Notes under the pieces: generated by a model | Seen by the model: only the letters and a program-made list of their open reading frames with translations | What the model was told of the DNA's origin: nothing | The model's database searches: none | Assembly (NCBI GenBank): GCA_036008465.1 | Contig: DASYNP010000140.1 | Span: 1 to 64,000 of the forward strand | Direction: 5' to 3' | DNA from: DASPSM01 sp036008465 | Lineage (GTDB): Bacteria > Planctomycetota > Planctomycetia > Planctomycetales > Planctomycetaceae | Length of the DNA stretch: 64,000 nt | Shown here: positions 27,701 through 36,356 of the stretch, one piece after another | Layout: each line of letters opens with the position of its first letter | Numbering within the stretch: position 1 is the stretch's first letter | Position numbers and translations under genes: made by a program

Positions 27701-28234
27701 ATGGAGGACGCCGAACAGCGGTTGTTGCTCATGGTTCCTCTGTCCTTGGCGCTGATTTTCATGTTGCTTTACGCCGCCTTTCGAAATGTCCTGGATGCGC
27801 TCATGGTCTTCTCCAATGTTCTGGCCCTCTCGATGGGCGGCGTCTGGGCACTCCTCCTCACTGGGACGAACTTCAACATTTCTGCCGCGGTGGGATTCAT
27901 TTCGATTTTCGGCGTGGCAATCATGGACGGACTTTTATTGATCTCGTATTTCAATCGGCTGCGGACGGCTGGCGTTTCGCTCGAGGATGCCATTCTGCAA
28001 GGCGCGGAAAAGCGGGTTCGCCCGATGATGATGACGGCTCTCACGGCGATTTTCGGCCTGCTGCCGGCCGCTCTCTCCACCAAGATCGGTTCACAGACCC
28101 AACGGCCGCTGGCCATTGTGGTCGTGGGCGGGATGATCGCGACTCTGGCTTTGAATCGCTATCTGATGCCGATCTTGTACAGCTTTTACGGGCACCGAGA
28201 CCCGCCGGCGTCAGGTGGATCGATGGCGCATTAG
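24737..28234 (+). CDS. RND efflux pump inner-membrane protein, heavy-metal (CzcA/CusA) type
   Basis: The 1165-residue product shows the RND layout: an N-terminal helix, a large periplasmic loop, a helix bundle, a second loop and a second bundle. The TM4 motif VDFGIIVDSSVIMVENI near residue 466 has the DFG-x3-D-x4-x-EN pattern of the heavy-metal (HME) branch. GHQTRLGRIG and VLMRK match CzcA-type proteins. The second periplasmic loop carries a low-complexity Ala/Ser/Gly/Pro insertion (about residues 878-905). Pumps of this class need a membrane-fusion protein and an outer-membrane channel, but neither is adjacent, and no metal regulator is seen. The substrate is therefore uncertain. The start has no strong ribosome site. 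Confidence 0.9.
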   Translation: MVRRLIEWALSNPLVVLVLAAALSIVGIYSFLNVNVEAYPDPAPAIVEVFAQFPGASAEEVERQVTIPLEVTFFGMPGLKAVRSKSLYGLSDLKMSWNYGKRYTYEAARQEVINRLATLSQPLPTGVTPAISPESPTGEIYRFVLHCPKDASGHDVYTLNDLKSLQDWTLEREFRAVPRIVDVCGWGGTLKRYEIQPDPARLRHFGVTLGQLQTAIGNGNANVGGDYVNQGEVALTVRSIGLLGGGADPVTKVLGLGDPVAAAKILRAEEQRRIADIRALVIGSVNNQPVRVEDIVDGGRASQGDLGTRGVTVGHQTRLGRIGYWKPDRERRSRSTQTLAEVGHDEPDVVECIVLMRKNEETLPALRDVKARVAELNSQDRGRLLPGVKIDTYYDRSDLMAITTETVRENLILGMTLVTFILLLFLSNVRSALIVAINIPLALLFAFSALFLRGMSANLLSIGAVDFGIIVDSSVIMVENIYRHISSGEYAELTLKQRILKATHEVERGLFFTTAIMVCAFLPLFTMQGPEGQIFGPMADTYAFALAGALLLALTVAPVLCLLSFKNLGPAHDNFLVRNAKRSYLRNLKFFLEHRFLTVGVMSALLLGTVLMLPQLGREFMPALEEGNIWIRGTAPLNTSLERHTQISKEARAIIATYPEVESIVNQLGRPDDATDTDGYYNSEYFVPLRPERDWPLLIKNSGWRYWVFGPARARTKEELVAAMNTELDSRLPGISWNFSQNIRDNVMEALSGIKGDNSVKIIGPDLDRLEVLAAKTKEALQEVRGIENVGVFHIRGQSHLEFRVDPIKCQRWGVIASDVNNVIASALGGQALSKMVEGEKRFDIAVRWPKRLRSSETSILDIPVDVLNNTVIQRQGPNAVPSATGSGQAAPPSAGTIADTSANFTAPKLRLRDLVSPAGEDGSVDPEGQYERPGASMIYRERGRRLIAIKFSVRGRDLAGAVAEAQARTIPIIEAPYRAEWSGEFEEMEDAEQRLLLMVPLSLALIFMLLYAAFRNVLDALMVFSNVLALSMGGVWALLLTGTNFNISAAVGFISIFGVAIMDGLLLISYFNRLRTAGVSLEDAILQGAEKRVRPMMMTALTAIFGLLPAALSTKIGSQTQRPLAIVVVGGMIATLALNRYLMPILYSFYGHRDPPASGGSMAH

Positions 28235-28340
28235 CCAGCGCCATCGACCTGAGGAGCGGCGATCGTCGAGCGCTGCCGAACGATTCGCCGGACTACCACG
28301 CAAGCCGATGGGCGGCGGGCGAGAACTTAGGTCAGCGAGC

Positions 28341-30140
28341 CTACTTATTGGGGAGTTCGAGGACGCCGTTCCAGCCGGGGGGAGGAATGCGGTTGTGCTG
28401 GGCGATGACGACGCCCAGAAAGTCCTGGGCCCGGTCGCTGGCCGGCATGCGGTGCAGGTCTTGATAAGCGTCTTCCCAGCGGCCCGCGATGAAGTGCTCG
28501 ACCGCTTGATCGAAATGTGCGACCTGCTCGTCGCTCAAAGCGCCCTCAGCCGAAGCCGGGGGCAAGAGTTCGCTGACCACCACGGGAGTCTCGATCCCGT
28601 AGGGCAGGACCTTGGCGAGCCGGCGAGTCCGTCCTTCCTTGCGGTCTAGACGGGCATTGACGATCGCCGCTGTGGCTTCGTCGATGACAATCGGCACGCG
28701 AAGTTGTTTGGTCATTCCTTCAAGTCGGCTCGCGAGGTTCACGACCGGTCCAAAAACGGTGACCTTCACCTGCTCGGCCGTGCCGATCTTGCCCGCGACC
28801 GCGCGGCCGTGGGCGATGCCCAGTCCCACCTGAAAATTTTTCAGGGGATGATCCTGCCGGCCGAACGTTTCCTGAAAAGCGGCGCGGATGCCGAGCGCGG
28901 CCCGGCAAGCGTCGAGCGGCGCTTCGGGCGACAAAAGGGGCCAGCCCCAAAAACCCATCGCGGCGTCTCCCTGAAAGTCGCCGGTCACGCCGCCGTGCTT
29001 GAGGATCTGACTGGTCATCACGCCGAGCGCGCGGCTCACACGTTCCAGCAGGCCGCGCAAGTCGTCGGCAGCCGCCACGGCCGTGCGACTGAAACCGCGC
29101 AGGTCGCAGAACAGAACGGTGACGTCGCACTCGCGCGGCTCCAAGAGTGCCGTGTCGAGATCGTCGCCCAAAGCCGACAGAATCGGAGGCGCGAAGAATT
29201 GCCGCAGTCCCGATTTTTGCCGCTCGAAACGGTTAAGCCTCAGCACCGAGCTGACGATTTCTGCGACCAGCTCGGTGAATTTGACGTCGGCCTGCAGGAA
29301 CACGCCGTCAGTCCGCGACATCTGGCCCGACGCCAAGGGCCGGTCGAGTCCTCCGGCGACATAGATGCCCCAGGACGATGCTCCGTCAGCGACGGGCGTG
29401 CAATACGCCCAGTCGAATTCGGCTGAAATCGTATATTTGCTGTCTGCCAGCTTGGCCGACTCCCACATGTGCAGCACACTGCGGTGCCGGCGCAAGAGCG
29501 CGTCGCCGATGAGCCGCGAACTGGGCTGGACCAATCCGGCGGCCTCGCGGCGGCGGTCCCAATTCAGCACGTGGACGGCCCCGGCGTCGTCGATTTCGAC
29601 AATCGCGACCGCCTCGGCACTGCCAACTCCAGCCAGGATCAAGCTCGACAGCCGATGATAAAGCTCGCTCTGGGTCCGCGCGCTCCAGATCACCTCATGC
29701 AGCCGAGTCAACACGTCGAACCGCCGGTCTGCATCGCTGAAGCGAACGTTCCTCAGCATGTGCGGATCGAAAGTCACTTCTTCGAGCGGCCCTGTCTCGC
29801 TCAACCGCAGAGCTTGCCGCTCGAGCGAAAATGTTGTTGCACCGATGACGAACCGTTCTCCCTCTTCGAGCGAGAAGCGGGTGGATTGCCGTCCGTTGAC
29901 GAATACGGGGTTGCGGGCTTCCGCCAGGGCTTCGACGCTCAAGCGTCCGTCCGCCACCGTCAATCGCGCGTGGCGGCGCGAAATATGCCCATCCCACGGA
30001 ACGGAAAGATCGGCGCCTCCGTCGCGGCCGAGGACGTAGGGCCGCGCGGACTCAAGAACCTGGCGCCAGTGATGATCTCGGTCTAAACCCTGTGCGACGA
30101 GGACCAGCAATTTCGTTACCTTCGGCGGCCGCGACGACAA
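28341..30140 (-). CDS. FHA-GAF-class III nucleotide cyclase
   Basis: Three domains are visible. An FHA domain (about 30-105; LGRDGGADLSV, HISRRHARL) would bind phosphothreonine. A GAF-like sensor (about 145-305) follows. A class III cyclase domain lies at about 335-530 with metal-binding D346 (VLFCDLRGFSR) and D392 (GDAAMGFWG) and transition-state N468/R472 (VVNLASRLEG). The usual purine-specifying residues differ: D388 replaces the Lys and T461 the Asp, so cAMP versus cGMP cannot be called. There is no membrane segment, so it is cytoplasmic. The start is read as TTG at 30140, only 24 bases after the kinase gene, suggesting cotranscription; the exact start is uncertain. Confidence 0.88.
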   Translation of the reverse strand: MSSRPPKVTKLLVLVAQGLDRDHHWRQVLESARPYVLGRDGGADLSVPWDGHISRRHARLTVADGRLSVEALAEARNPVFVNGRQSTRFSLEEGERFVIGATTFSLERQALRLSETGPLEEVTFDPHMLRNVRFSDADRRFDVLTRLHEVIWSARTQSELYHRLSSLILAGVGSAEAVAIVEIDDAGAVHVLNWDRRREAAGLVQPSSRLIGDALLRRHRSVLHMWESAKLADSKYTISAEFDWAYCTPVADGASSWGIYVAGGLDRPLASGQMSRTDGVFLQADVKFTELVAEIVSSVLRLNRFERQKSGLRQFFAPPILSALGDDLDTALLEPRECDVTVLFCDLRGFSRTAVAAADDLRGLLERVSRALGVMTSQILKHGGVTGDFQGDAAMGFWGWPLLSPEAPLDACRAALGIRAAFQETFGRQDHPLKNFQVGLGIAHGRAVAGKIGTAEQVKVTVFGPVVNLASRLEGMTKQLRVPIVIDEATAAIVNARLDRKEGRTRRLAKVLPYGIETPVVVSELLPPASAEGALSDEQVAHFDQAVEHFIAGRWEDAYQDLHRMPASDRAQDFLGVVIAQHNRIPPPGWNGVLELPNK

Positions 30141-30164
30141 AACCCTGGGTGAAGCCGTTCGTCG

Positions 30165-32405
30165 CTAGAATCCGCGCGACAGCCCACTCGGCGTCGGAGG
30201 CCCGCTTGCGGCCGGGCCGCCTGAACTCAGGCGATTCGGACGCATCGGCCATAACCGTGGCGTGCGATCGATCAGCGCACGCCCCACAAAGTACCACAAC
30301 AACCCGATCAGGCCACAGCTCCCGACCAAGGCCCAGAGTCCGGTGCGGGTCAGCCGCGATTTCATCTCTTGCACCGGCTCGAGCGCCGCCGTCCGGCGCT
30401 CCTGGACCACGGCCACCCAGTCGGTCCAAGGGACGGCGGCGAACGCGGCCAGCCATTCCCCCCCGAGATCTTTCGCCGCGACATCGAGTCGACAGAGCGG
30501 ATCGGTGTAGTGGTCATCGACGGCCGAGTCGGGATTTCCCAGCGGCACTTCGACGCGCGCCAGCCGATCGAGCTTTTCACGTACCGCCGGTGAAACGCGA
30601 AACGTTGCCAGCACCTCCGGCTTCAATTTTTGCTGCCGCAACTCCTGGTGATGCTTGTCAAACCAGGTATGGTCGAGCACGTTGCCGCCCTTACGTTCGA
30701 TGAGGGCGATTTCGCGCGTGTCGTCGGGCGTGGCCGACGGGGTCGCGGCCTCTGCAAAGATCGCGTGGCTGTAAACGTCCAAGAGCGAGCGGATCTCGAT
30801 CGTGCGACCTAAGACACCGATCACTTTGTCGGACTCGTCAAAGATCGGAACGGATACGGCCACCAGATGTCGCTCATTCAGGACCTCAGTAAACCACTGA
30901 GAGATGTGCGGCACGCGGATTGGCTTGAGATTCGGCGGCTCGGTGCCCCGCGCATAGTTGATTCCCAGACCGTGAAAGTAATCGCGACCCGCAAAACTTT
31001 TCCCGAGGTAGTACGGATATTTCCAGCTCTGCTCGAACAGCGGCGATCGCCATTTCTGAATCCCGTGATCGTCGACCAGGAACCAGCTGAAGTCCTTCTG
31101 CAAACCCAGCTTGTCGAAACGCTCGTCTGACTCCTTGCGAGACGCGTTGAGTTCGGCAAAAAGCTGCTCGTTTTTGATTTTGTCTGTCGCCACAGGAGCA
31201 GTGATTGCGTCACGCAAATTCTTAAGCGACTTGTCGTTTGTGATTCGGTCTGAGAGTTCGACCAGTTCCTGCTCTCGTTCGCTGAGGTCGCGGCCAATGC
31301 TCTGCGCCACAACCCGCGCGGACAAAATGCCGCTCTCATTCGCGCGGCGGGTCATCAACACGTTGGCGTCTTTTTCCGCCGTGCCCAAGAGGTCGAAAAC
31401 GAGCCAGGCCATTCCCAAGAGCAGCAGGCTGGGTCCGACGATGCCCAAGCTGATCAACGGCCGCCGCGCTCGCGAGCGGTCCCGGAGCACAAGCATGTCC
31501 AAGACCGCCTGAGCGTTCGGAAAGCGTCGTTGCGAATCGGTCTGCAGGCACCGATCGACGATTTCAGCCAGGCGTCGATCGACCCCCGGGGCGTTTCGAA
31601 GTCCGGTCGGCCTTGGGCTGTTGCGGATCTGCTCGCGATAAACCGCCAGCTTCTCGTCGAGCGTCGGAGCTGAACGGATAGCCTCTTCGATCTGGGGCGT
31701 CCAATACGGAGGCTTGCCGCACAGCATGTGGTAAAGCAGAGCCCCCATCGCATAAACGTCCCAACGGGCGTCTGGAATGGCCTGCAAATCAGCCTGCTCG
31801 GGCGCCATATAGAACAGGCTGCCCAAGGCAGGATTTTGTTCGTTTGAAAGACGCGATTGACCGAAATCGCACAACCGGGGCTCGAATTCGCTATCCAAGA
31901 GCACGTTGGCCGGCTTCAGATCGCAATGCAGGATGCCGCTGCCGTGCGCGTGAACCAGCGCGCTGAGCACGCCTTCCGCGATGCGCACGGCCTCGTTCAC
32001 CGGCAATGGGCCGGCCGCCAAATGCGTGGCGAGCGATCCGCTGGCCAGGTACTCCATCACGTAATACGGCGGTTCGCTGTTCCAGCCGACGTCGATCAGT
32101 CGAACGATGTGCCGTGACGTATACAGAACCGCGAGTTTTTCCACTTCGCGGTTGAGCAGTGACCAGTCGAGCCCGCGTTGGTGCGTGTAAAACTTGATCG
32201 CGACCTGCTTGCCCGTGTTGTCCTCAGACGCCAGCCACACCGTGCCGAACGCCCCGCCTCCCAGCGACCGCAAAAGGGTATAGCCAGGCACTCCGCCCGG
32301 CGGAGTTTCGACCCAGCGGCTCAGGTCGGCCGCCTGCGCGCTTTCGTGCTCATCCTGCGCGAGCGTATCGTGGATTTCTGTGGGGGGAGGAGGGGAGGAA
32401 GACAC
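30165..32405 (-). CDS. transmembrane Ser/Thr protein kinase with Cache-type extracellular sensor
   Basis: From GTG 32405 the product has 746 residues (an alternative GTG at 32453 adds 16). The kinase domain spans about 40-310: GGGAFG, Lys71 in VAIKFY, an HCD variant of the HRD motif at 160-162 (HCDLKPANVLL), DFG from D180 and the MAPEQ loop. A helix near 320-345 and another near 700-725 bracket a roughly 350-residue segment that looks like a dCache sensor (WFLVDDHGIQKW, GRDYFHGLG, VAVSVPIFDESDKVIGVLG). A signal sensed outside would be passed to a cytoplasmic kinase. It lies 24 bases upstream of the FHA-cyclase, a likely phosphorylation target. Confidence 0.9.
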   Translation of the reverse strand: MSSSPPPPTEIHDTLAQDEHESAQAADLSRWVETPPGGVPGYTLLRSLGGGAFGTVWLASEDNTGKQVAIKFYTHQRGLDWSLLNREVEKLAVLYTSRHIVRLIDVGWNSEPPYYVMEYLASGSLATHLAAGPLPVNEAVRIAEGVLSALVHAHGSGILHCDLKPANVLLDSEFEPRLCDFGQSRLSNEQNPALGSLFYMAPEQADLQAIPDARWDVYAMGALLYHMLCGKPPYWTPQIEEAIRSAPTLDEKLAVYREQIRNSPRPTGLRNAPGVDRRLAEIVDRCLQTDSQRRFPNAQAVLDMLVLRDRSRARRPLISLGIVGPSLLLLGMAWLVFDLLGTAEKDANVLMTRRANESGILSARVVAQSIGRDLSEREQELVELSDRITNDKSLKNLRDAITAPVATDKIKNEQLFAELNASRKESDERFDKLGLQKDFSWFLVDDHGIQKWRSPLFEQSWKYPYYLGKSFAGRDYFHGLGINYARGTEPPNLKPIRVPHISQWFTEVLNERHLVAVSVPIFDESDKVIGVLGRTIEIRSLLDVYSHAIFAEAATPSATPDDTREIALIERKGGNVLDHTWFDKHHQELRQQKLKPEVLATFRVSPAVREKLDRLARVEVPLGNPDSAVDDHYTDPLCRLDVAAKDLGGEWLAAFAAVPWTDWVAVVQERRTAALEPVQEMKSRLTRTGLWALVGSCGLIGLLWYFVGRALIDRTPRLWPMRPNRLSSGGPAASGPPTPSGLSRGF

Positions 32406-32688
32406 GCCAGTCCGGAGGGCTAAAGCCGTGAGCTGCAAACGCGTACGCCGCACGTGCGCTGACCCTTGTATTTTCGCGTCGCGAAGGCAAAAAGCACAGT
32501 CCGTCCCGGGCCGTTCACCCTTCTCAATTCACGAGGGAGGCGACCGGCCCCCGGAGGATCTGTCACCTTGATGATAACTTCTCGGTCTCTGCAGCCCCAA
32601 CCGGCCGAGATTCTCCAATCCGCACAGGCCTCGCAGTCCGCACAGAGAGTGGCAAGCCTGCGATCGAGCCGCGCTTCAATCTGCTCCG

Positions 32689-33384
32689 TCACTTTTTCGG
32701 CAGGTTCAGCGACTCCAGATATTTGCTGACGATTTGGGTGCGGATCTTGTAGCCCGCGGCGTTCGGGTGCAGGCGGTCTTTGATGTGCAGATCCGCCCGC
32801 GGCTGGCCGTCGGGTCCCAGCAACGCGTTCCACTGATCGAGGTACGCCAGCCGACTTTTTCCCGCGATGTACCTCTGGATCAGGCCATTGGTCTCCTTTT
32901 GTTTTTCGGCCTGCGCCCAGCGCGCTGGGGTCGGGTTGATCGAGAGAAACGCGATCGGCGTTTCGGGGAGCGCCGAATGGACTTTGTCGACGAACGCCCG
33001 GAAGTCGTCGTAGACCTGGCGAGGAGCCTTGCCCGCACTCAGGTCGTTGGCTCCCGCATGCAGCACGATCACGCTCGGCCGGTAGGGAATTACAATCCGG
33101 TCAGCGAAATAGGTGCTGTCGGCAATTTGGGAGCCGCCAAACCCGCGATTAATCACGTTGTATTGCGGAAAATCCTGCGGCAGAGTCTTCCAAAACCGAA
33201 TGCTGGACGACCCCACGAACAGCACCGCGCCCGCCGGAGGGAGCGACTCTTTGTCGGCGACTTCGAATGCTCGGATGGCCCCTTCCCACTTCGCGCTTGA
33301 CGATGGACCCGCTGCGGGCGCGAACCCCACGACGAGAAAGGACAAACTAGCGACGAATGTCACGCAGAACGATCGGCGGTGCAT
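32689..33384 (-). CDS. secreted SGNH/GDSL-type hydrolase (lipase/esterase)
   Basis: The 231-residue protein has a signal peptide (residues about 1-25, cleavage near GFAPAAG). The SGNH blocks are VLFVGSSSIRFW (nucleophile Ser in a degenerate GDS block), NRGFGGSQ (block II Gly), LHAGANDL (block III Asn) and DRLHPNAAGY (block V Asp-x-x-His). Such enzymes cleave acyl or acetyl esters, often on carbohydrates. The ATG at 33384 is preceded by GGAGAT at normal spacing. It is 21 bases downstream of the methyltransferase gene on the same strand, so they may share a transcript. Confidence 0.9.
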   Translation of the reverse strand: MHRRSFCVTFVASLSFLVVGFAPAAGPSSSAKWEGAIRAFEVADKESLPPAGAVLFVGSSSIRFWKTLPQDFPQYNVINRGFGGSQIADSTYFADRIVIPYRPSVIVLHAGANDLSAGKAPRQVYDDFRAFVDKVHSALPETPIAFLSINPTPARWAQAEKQKETNGLIQRYIAGKSRLAYLDQWNALLGPDGQPRADLHIKDRLHPNAAGYKIRTQIVSKYLESLNLPKK

Positions 33385-33405
33385 TTCATCTCCAGCGAAA
33401 CGGGA

Positions 33406-34215
33406 TCAATGGTTTGGTTTTCGAGCCAAATACACATGTCGCGACAGACGGCGCTCGGCGCAGAGCCGATGGACAGTGGCGAGAAATTGCTGCAGTCCAG
33501 CAAAGGTCTCGGCTCCCTCCAGCCGAGTCAATTCGGCCATTCGCTTTTGGCGCGCGTCGTGCCAACGCTGTGAAACCGCCGCCTCCTGCTCGGTGGCGTC
33601 TTCCGTCGGTTCCATTTCAAATCCAGCCGTTCGGAGCAGTTGCTCGTTCACGCCGGGAGGACAGAACTCGAAGTGGCCCGTCGAACTGCGCACGGCTAAC
33701 TCTTCCTTCGAGACAAGCCCCGTGACCACGACCGGATCGGTCACCAGCAGTCGGCCGCCGGCGCGCAAGACGCGGTGCCATTCGTTGAAAAGGCGCCCGC
33801 GGTCTCGAAGATGGCAGAGAACGTCCATGCAGACCAGCGCGTCGAAGTCGCCTTCGGCAGATGCCAGTGGCTCGCACACGTCGGCCAGGCGAAACGTCAC
33901 CGTCTCATGCAGCCCCGATTCGCGGGCCAGCGTCTGGGCGGCCCGGATGCCGCGTTCGCTGATATCGACCCCCGTGACGCGGCAACCGGTCTCCCGCGCC
34001 AAGAACAGAGCCGGTCCGCCCGAGCCGCAGCCGACATCCAAGACGTGCTCACCGGCACGCAATTCGAGCATCTGGAAGAATCGGCGGTATTCGTCGCCGG
34101 TGACCCAACTGCTTTGGCCGAAGTCTTCTCCGTAGGTCTCTTTACGCACGTCTTCGACGGCTCGAGTTGCAAAATTCCCGTAGGCGGTGCCGTAAAGATC
34201 GACCGACGACGACAT
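33406..34215 (-). CDS. class I SAM-dependent methyltransferase
   Basis: The 269-residue product has the Rossmann motif I VLDVGCGSGGPALFLA (near residue 58), motif II TGVDIS, a LADV acidic loop and the motif IV region FDALVCMDVLCHL, all of the Methyltransf_11/25 type. The N-terminus (DLYGTAYGNFATRAVEDVRKETYGEDFGQ) resembles sarcosine/glycine- or sterol-type small-molecule methyltransferases more than RNA enzymes. The substrate cannot be told. GGAG lies 6 bases before the ATG at 34215. No signal or membrane segment is present. Confidence 0.85.
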   Translation of the reverse strand: MSSSVDLYGTAYGNFATRAVEDVRKETYGEDFGQSSWVTGDEYRRFFQMLELRAGEHVLDVGCGSGGPALFLARETGCRVTGVDISERGIRAAQTLARESGLHETVTFRLADVCEPLASAEGDFDALVCMDVLCHLRDRGRLFNEWHRVLRAGGRLLVTDPVVVTGLVSKEELAVRSSTGHFEFCPPGVNEQLLRTAGFEMEPTEDATEQEAAVSQRWHDARQKRMAELTRLEGAETFAGLQQFLATVHRLCAERRLSRHVYLARKPNH

Positions 34216-34360
34216 GCGTTGCTCCTTCACCGGCCTCGATCGTAGCCGGCTGCAGAGCGGCTGTCACGACGGACAGATGTCGTCAGTCGATTGGCTGGCG
34301 AATGGGTTTTGGCTCAACGGCCCGAGGTCGAAATATTGGACCGGTTGTCCTAGACAGGCG

Positions 34361-34612
34361 TCACGAAGGCGCGTCGGCCGACAGTCCGGTGGCGGGCGCG
34401 TCCGGCTTGAGAACAACCTCGATTCCGTTGCCGTTGCGCCAACGGGGCCAGATCTTGCGTGGCAGCCAGCGCGCCTTCTGAGCACTGATCAACAGGGCCA
34501 GGAGCAGTGCGCCCGAGCTCCAGAGGAATGCCGTCATTGCCTCGCGACCGATGACGGCGGCGGCTCGATGAAAACCGCCGACGGCAAAAGTGTACGCCGA
34601 CGCTCCGAGCAT
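34361..34612 (-). CDS. small membrane protein directly downstream of the 496-aa membrane protein
   Basis: The frame encodes MLGASAYTFAVGGFHRAAAVIGREAM..., with one strong helix (about residues 25-44, TAFLWSSGALLLALLIS) and a basic tail ending in a Pro/Ala-rich stretch, 83 residues from ATG 34612. A TTG at 34630 would add six residues. The 496-aa gene stops at 34635, so the two are nearly contiguous in different frames. This may be a coupled small gene, or the C-terminal part of a once-longer protein separated by a frameshift. Which one cannot be decided here. Confidence 0.5.
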   Translation of the reverse strand: MLGASAYTFAVGGFHRAAAVIGREAMTAFLWSSGALLLALLISAQKARWLPRKIWPRWRNGNGIEVVLKPDAPATGLSADAPS

Positions 34613-34634
34613 TCCTCCGAATCCATACAAGAAC

Positions 34635-36125
34635 CTAAAGATTGCGCCGCGTCCAGGCGATGAGCACGCAAACGAGCGCGAGCAACACGACGTACAGCCC
34701 TCGTGCCAAGACGGGCATTGCCGAGGCCGGTTCTGCGGCAATCGCGAACAAAGTCGCCGCCGGAAACATGGCGGCGGCCAGAACACGAAGCATCAGCGCG
34801 AACGGATCGTGAAACGCCAGGCCGATCGTCGCCAGGGCGGCCCACAGCACGTTGGCGCAGATCACCAGTTGCAACCCTGAAAGCCGGGTCTGCGGAAGCA
34901 AGAGCCAGAGACCGCAGGTGACGACGATGCTCGCCGCCGCACAAATCTGCGACGAGCGAATCCGAAAGCCACGTGCGAGCAAGACTGCGCCGACCGCCAG
35001 CAGCGGCCAAGGTTGCGGTGCGGTCAACGTGTCGAGATCGACAGTCTGCCGGCCGACGACGATGAGGAGAGCGCCGGACGCCAGCCCCGCGCGGACCACC
35101 TGCGGGACGCCGCGCAACCAGGCCCACAAACAGAACGCCAGCAATCCCCAGATCGTCAGCCAGAGGGGAGAACCGATCGTGCGCACAAAGGTCTGCAGAA
35201 ATTCGCGCGAAACGGATTCGCCGACCCACGGGAAAGGGAGCACCAAGAGAATCAATGACGAGTTCACAATCCGTTGGGCGAGTCGCCGATTCGCGGTGAC
35301 CAGTGCGATCTCGAGCAGCAGAATCAAAATCGCGAATGCCAGCGGCACGAGAAAGTACGTTCCCCAAATCGTGTCGAACACGATCGCCCGGCCCGACGGA
35401 CCTTTCTTCCAGATCTCTCCGTCGAGGCCAAAGGTCATCGTCAGGGCGTACGACCTCAGGCTCACCGCCGCCGCGATCACGCCGAAGGCCGCTCCCGGAA
35501 ACCAGGGCCAGGGCCACGGCGTGCCATTGGCATCAACGTAGCGAGCCGCGCCTCGCACGGCCGGGAGCAGGCTCAAAAACAGGATTGCGGCCGCGCAGGG
35601 AAAGAGAAACAGTAGCCAGTCCAGCCAAAGCTCAAATTGCGGATGCAGCCCCGGCGAGTAGAACCAGGGTGCGACGTAGAACAGCGCCAGCATCAAGTGG
35701 TACGGGATTCGATACCGCAGCCCCAAACGGACGCCGGCGCCCCAAAGCACGCCTTCCGACACAGACGCCGAGAAGAGGAAGCCACACACCAAGAGGGTCG
35801 TCGCGGCCGACGACGTCTCCTCTCTTACGAACAAGTCATCGGCGCTGATCGAGACGGCCAGAAACAACAGCAACAACAAAAGAAGGATCGATCTCGCATC
35901 CTCCCAGACCTTGCCCCAGCGCACGATCCACACGCCGATGGCCGCCAAAACGAGCGTGTAACCCGCAAGAACCCCGGTCATCAGCCAGCAATTGCTCGCC
36001 TGGCTCCCCAGTTTTTCGTACGCGGCCCGAATCGCATAGAGCATCAGGACCGCACTGATCGCGTAAAACGGATTGTGGGTGTACAGATACTTGACAATCG
36101 CAGGACGGACAGCCGGCGCAGCCAT
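34635..36125 (-). CDS. polytopic integral membrane protein, about 12 helices, unknown function
   Basis: The 496-residue product is very hydrophobic, with roughly twelve predicted helices spread along its length and short polar loops (for example YTHNPFYAIS, DLFVREETSS, RGVPQVVRAG). GGAGGTGG lies 4-7 bases upstream of ATG 36125. I recognise no transporter motif. It resembles the many large planctomycete membrane proteins of unknown role. It ends two bases after a TAG that is followed closely by a second, smaller hydrophobic frame (34361-34612). The divergent neighbour is the DHFR-like gene at 36357. Confidence 0.75.
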   Translation of the reverse strand: MAAPAVRPAIVKYLYTHNPFYAISAVLMLYAIRAAYEKLGSQASNCWLMTGVLAGYTLVLAAIGVWIVRWGKVWEDARSILLLLLLLFLAVSISADDLFVREETSSAATTLLVCGFLFSASVSEGVLWGAGVRLGLRYRIPYHLMLALFYVAPWFYSPGLHPQFELWLDWLLFLFPCAAAILFLSLLPAVRGAARYVDANGTPWPWPWFPGAAFGVIAAAVSLRSYALTMTFGLDGEIWKKGPSGRAIVFDTIWGTYFLVPLAFAILILLLEIALVTANRRLAQRIVNSSLILLVLPFPWVGESVSREFLQTFVRTIGSPLWLTIWGLLAFCLWAWLRGVPQVVRAGLASGALLIVVGRQTVDLDTLTAPQPWPLLAVGAVLLARGFRIRSSQICAAASIVVTCGLWLLLPQTRLSGLQLVICANVLWAALATIGLAFHDPFALMLRVLAAAMFPAATLFAIAAEPASAMPVLARGLYVVLLALVCVLIAWTRRNL

Positions 36126-36356
36126 TGTCCACCTCCTCGTCGAAAAGATGAAAAGAAAAAGTTAGAACGATTGGAATGAAAAGAATCGCCATCGCAAAGA
36201 TGCGAGGCGAGATCGACGAAGTAATCAGGGCTTTGGCCATTTCCGGATGTTCCTGTTCTGCGCCGGCTTGTGCCGACAGAAAGAGGCCTTCCCTGTCAAA
36301 AAGACGCTGCTCATGTGCCGTTTTCGTCTGCCAATCCGCGGCTCGGGGGGATTTCA

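Noticed and set aside
36126..36356. A possible small membrane peptide gene on the minus strand (AKALITSSISPRIF...) upstream of the 496-aa membrane protein.
   Set aside because: The frame runs into the 496-aa gene in a different frame and has no clean stop or start of its own; the region is better explained as a divergent promoter region.
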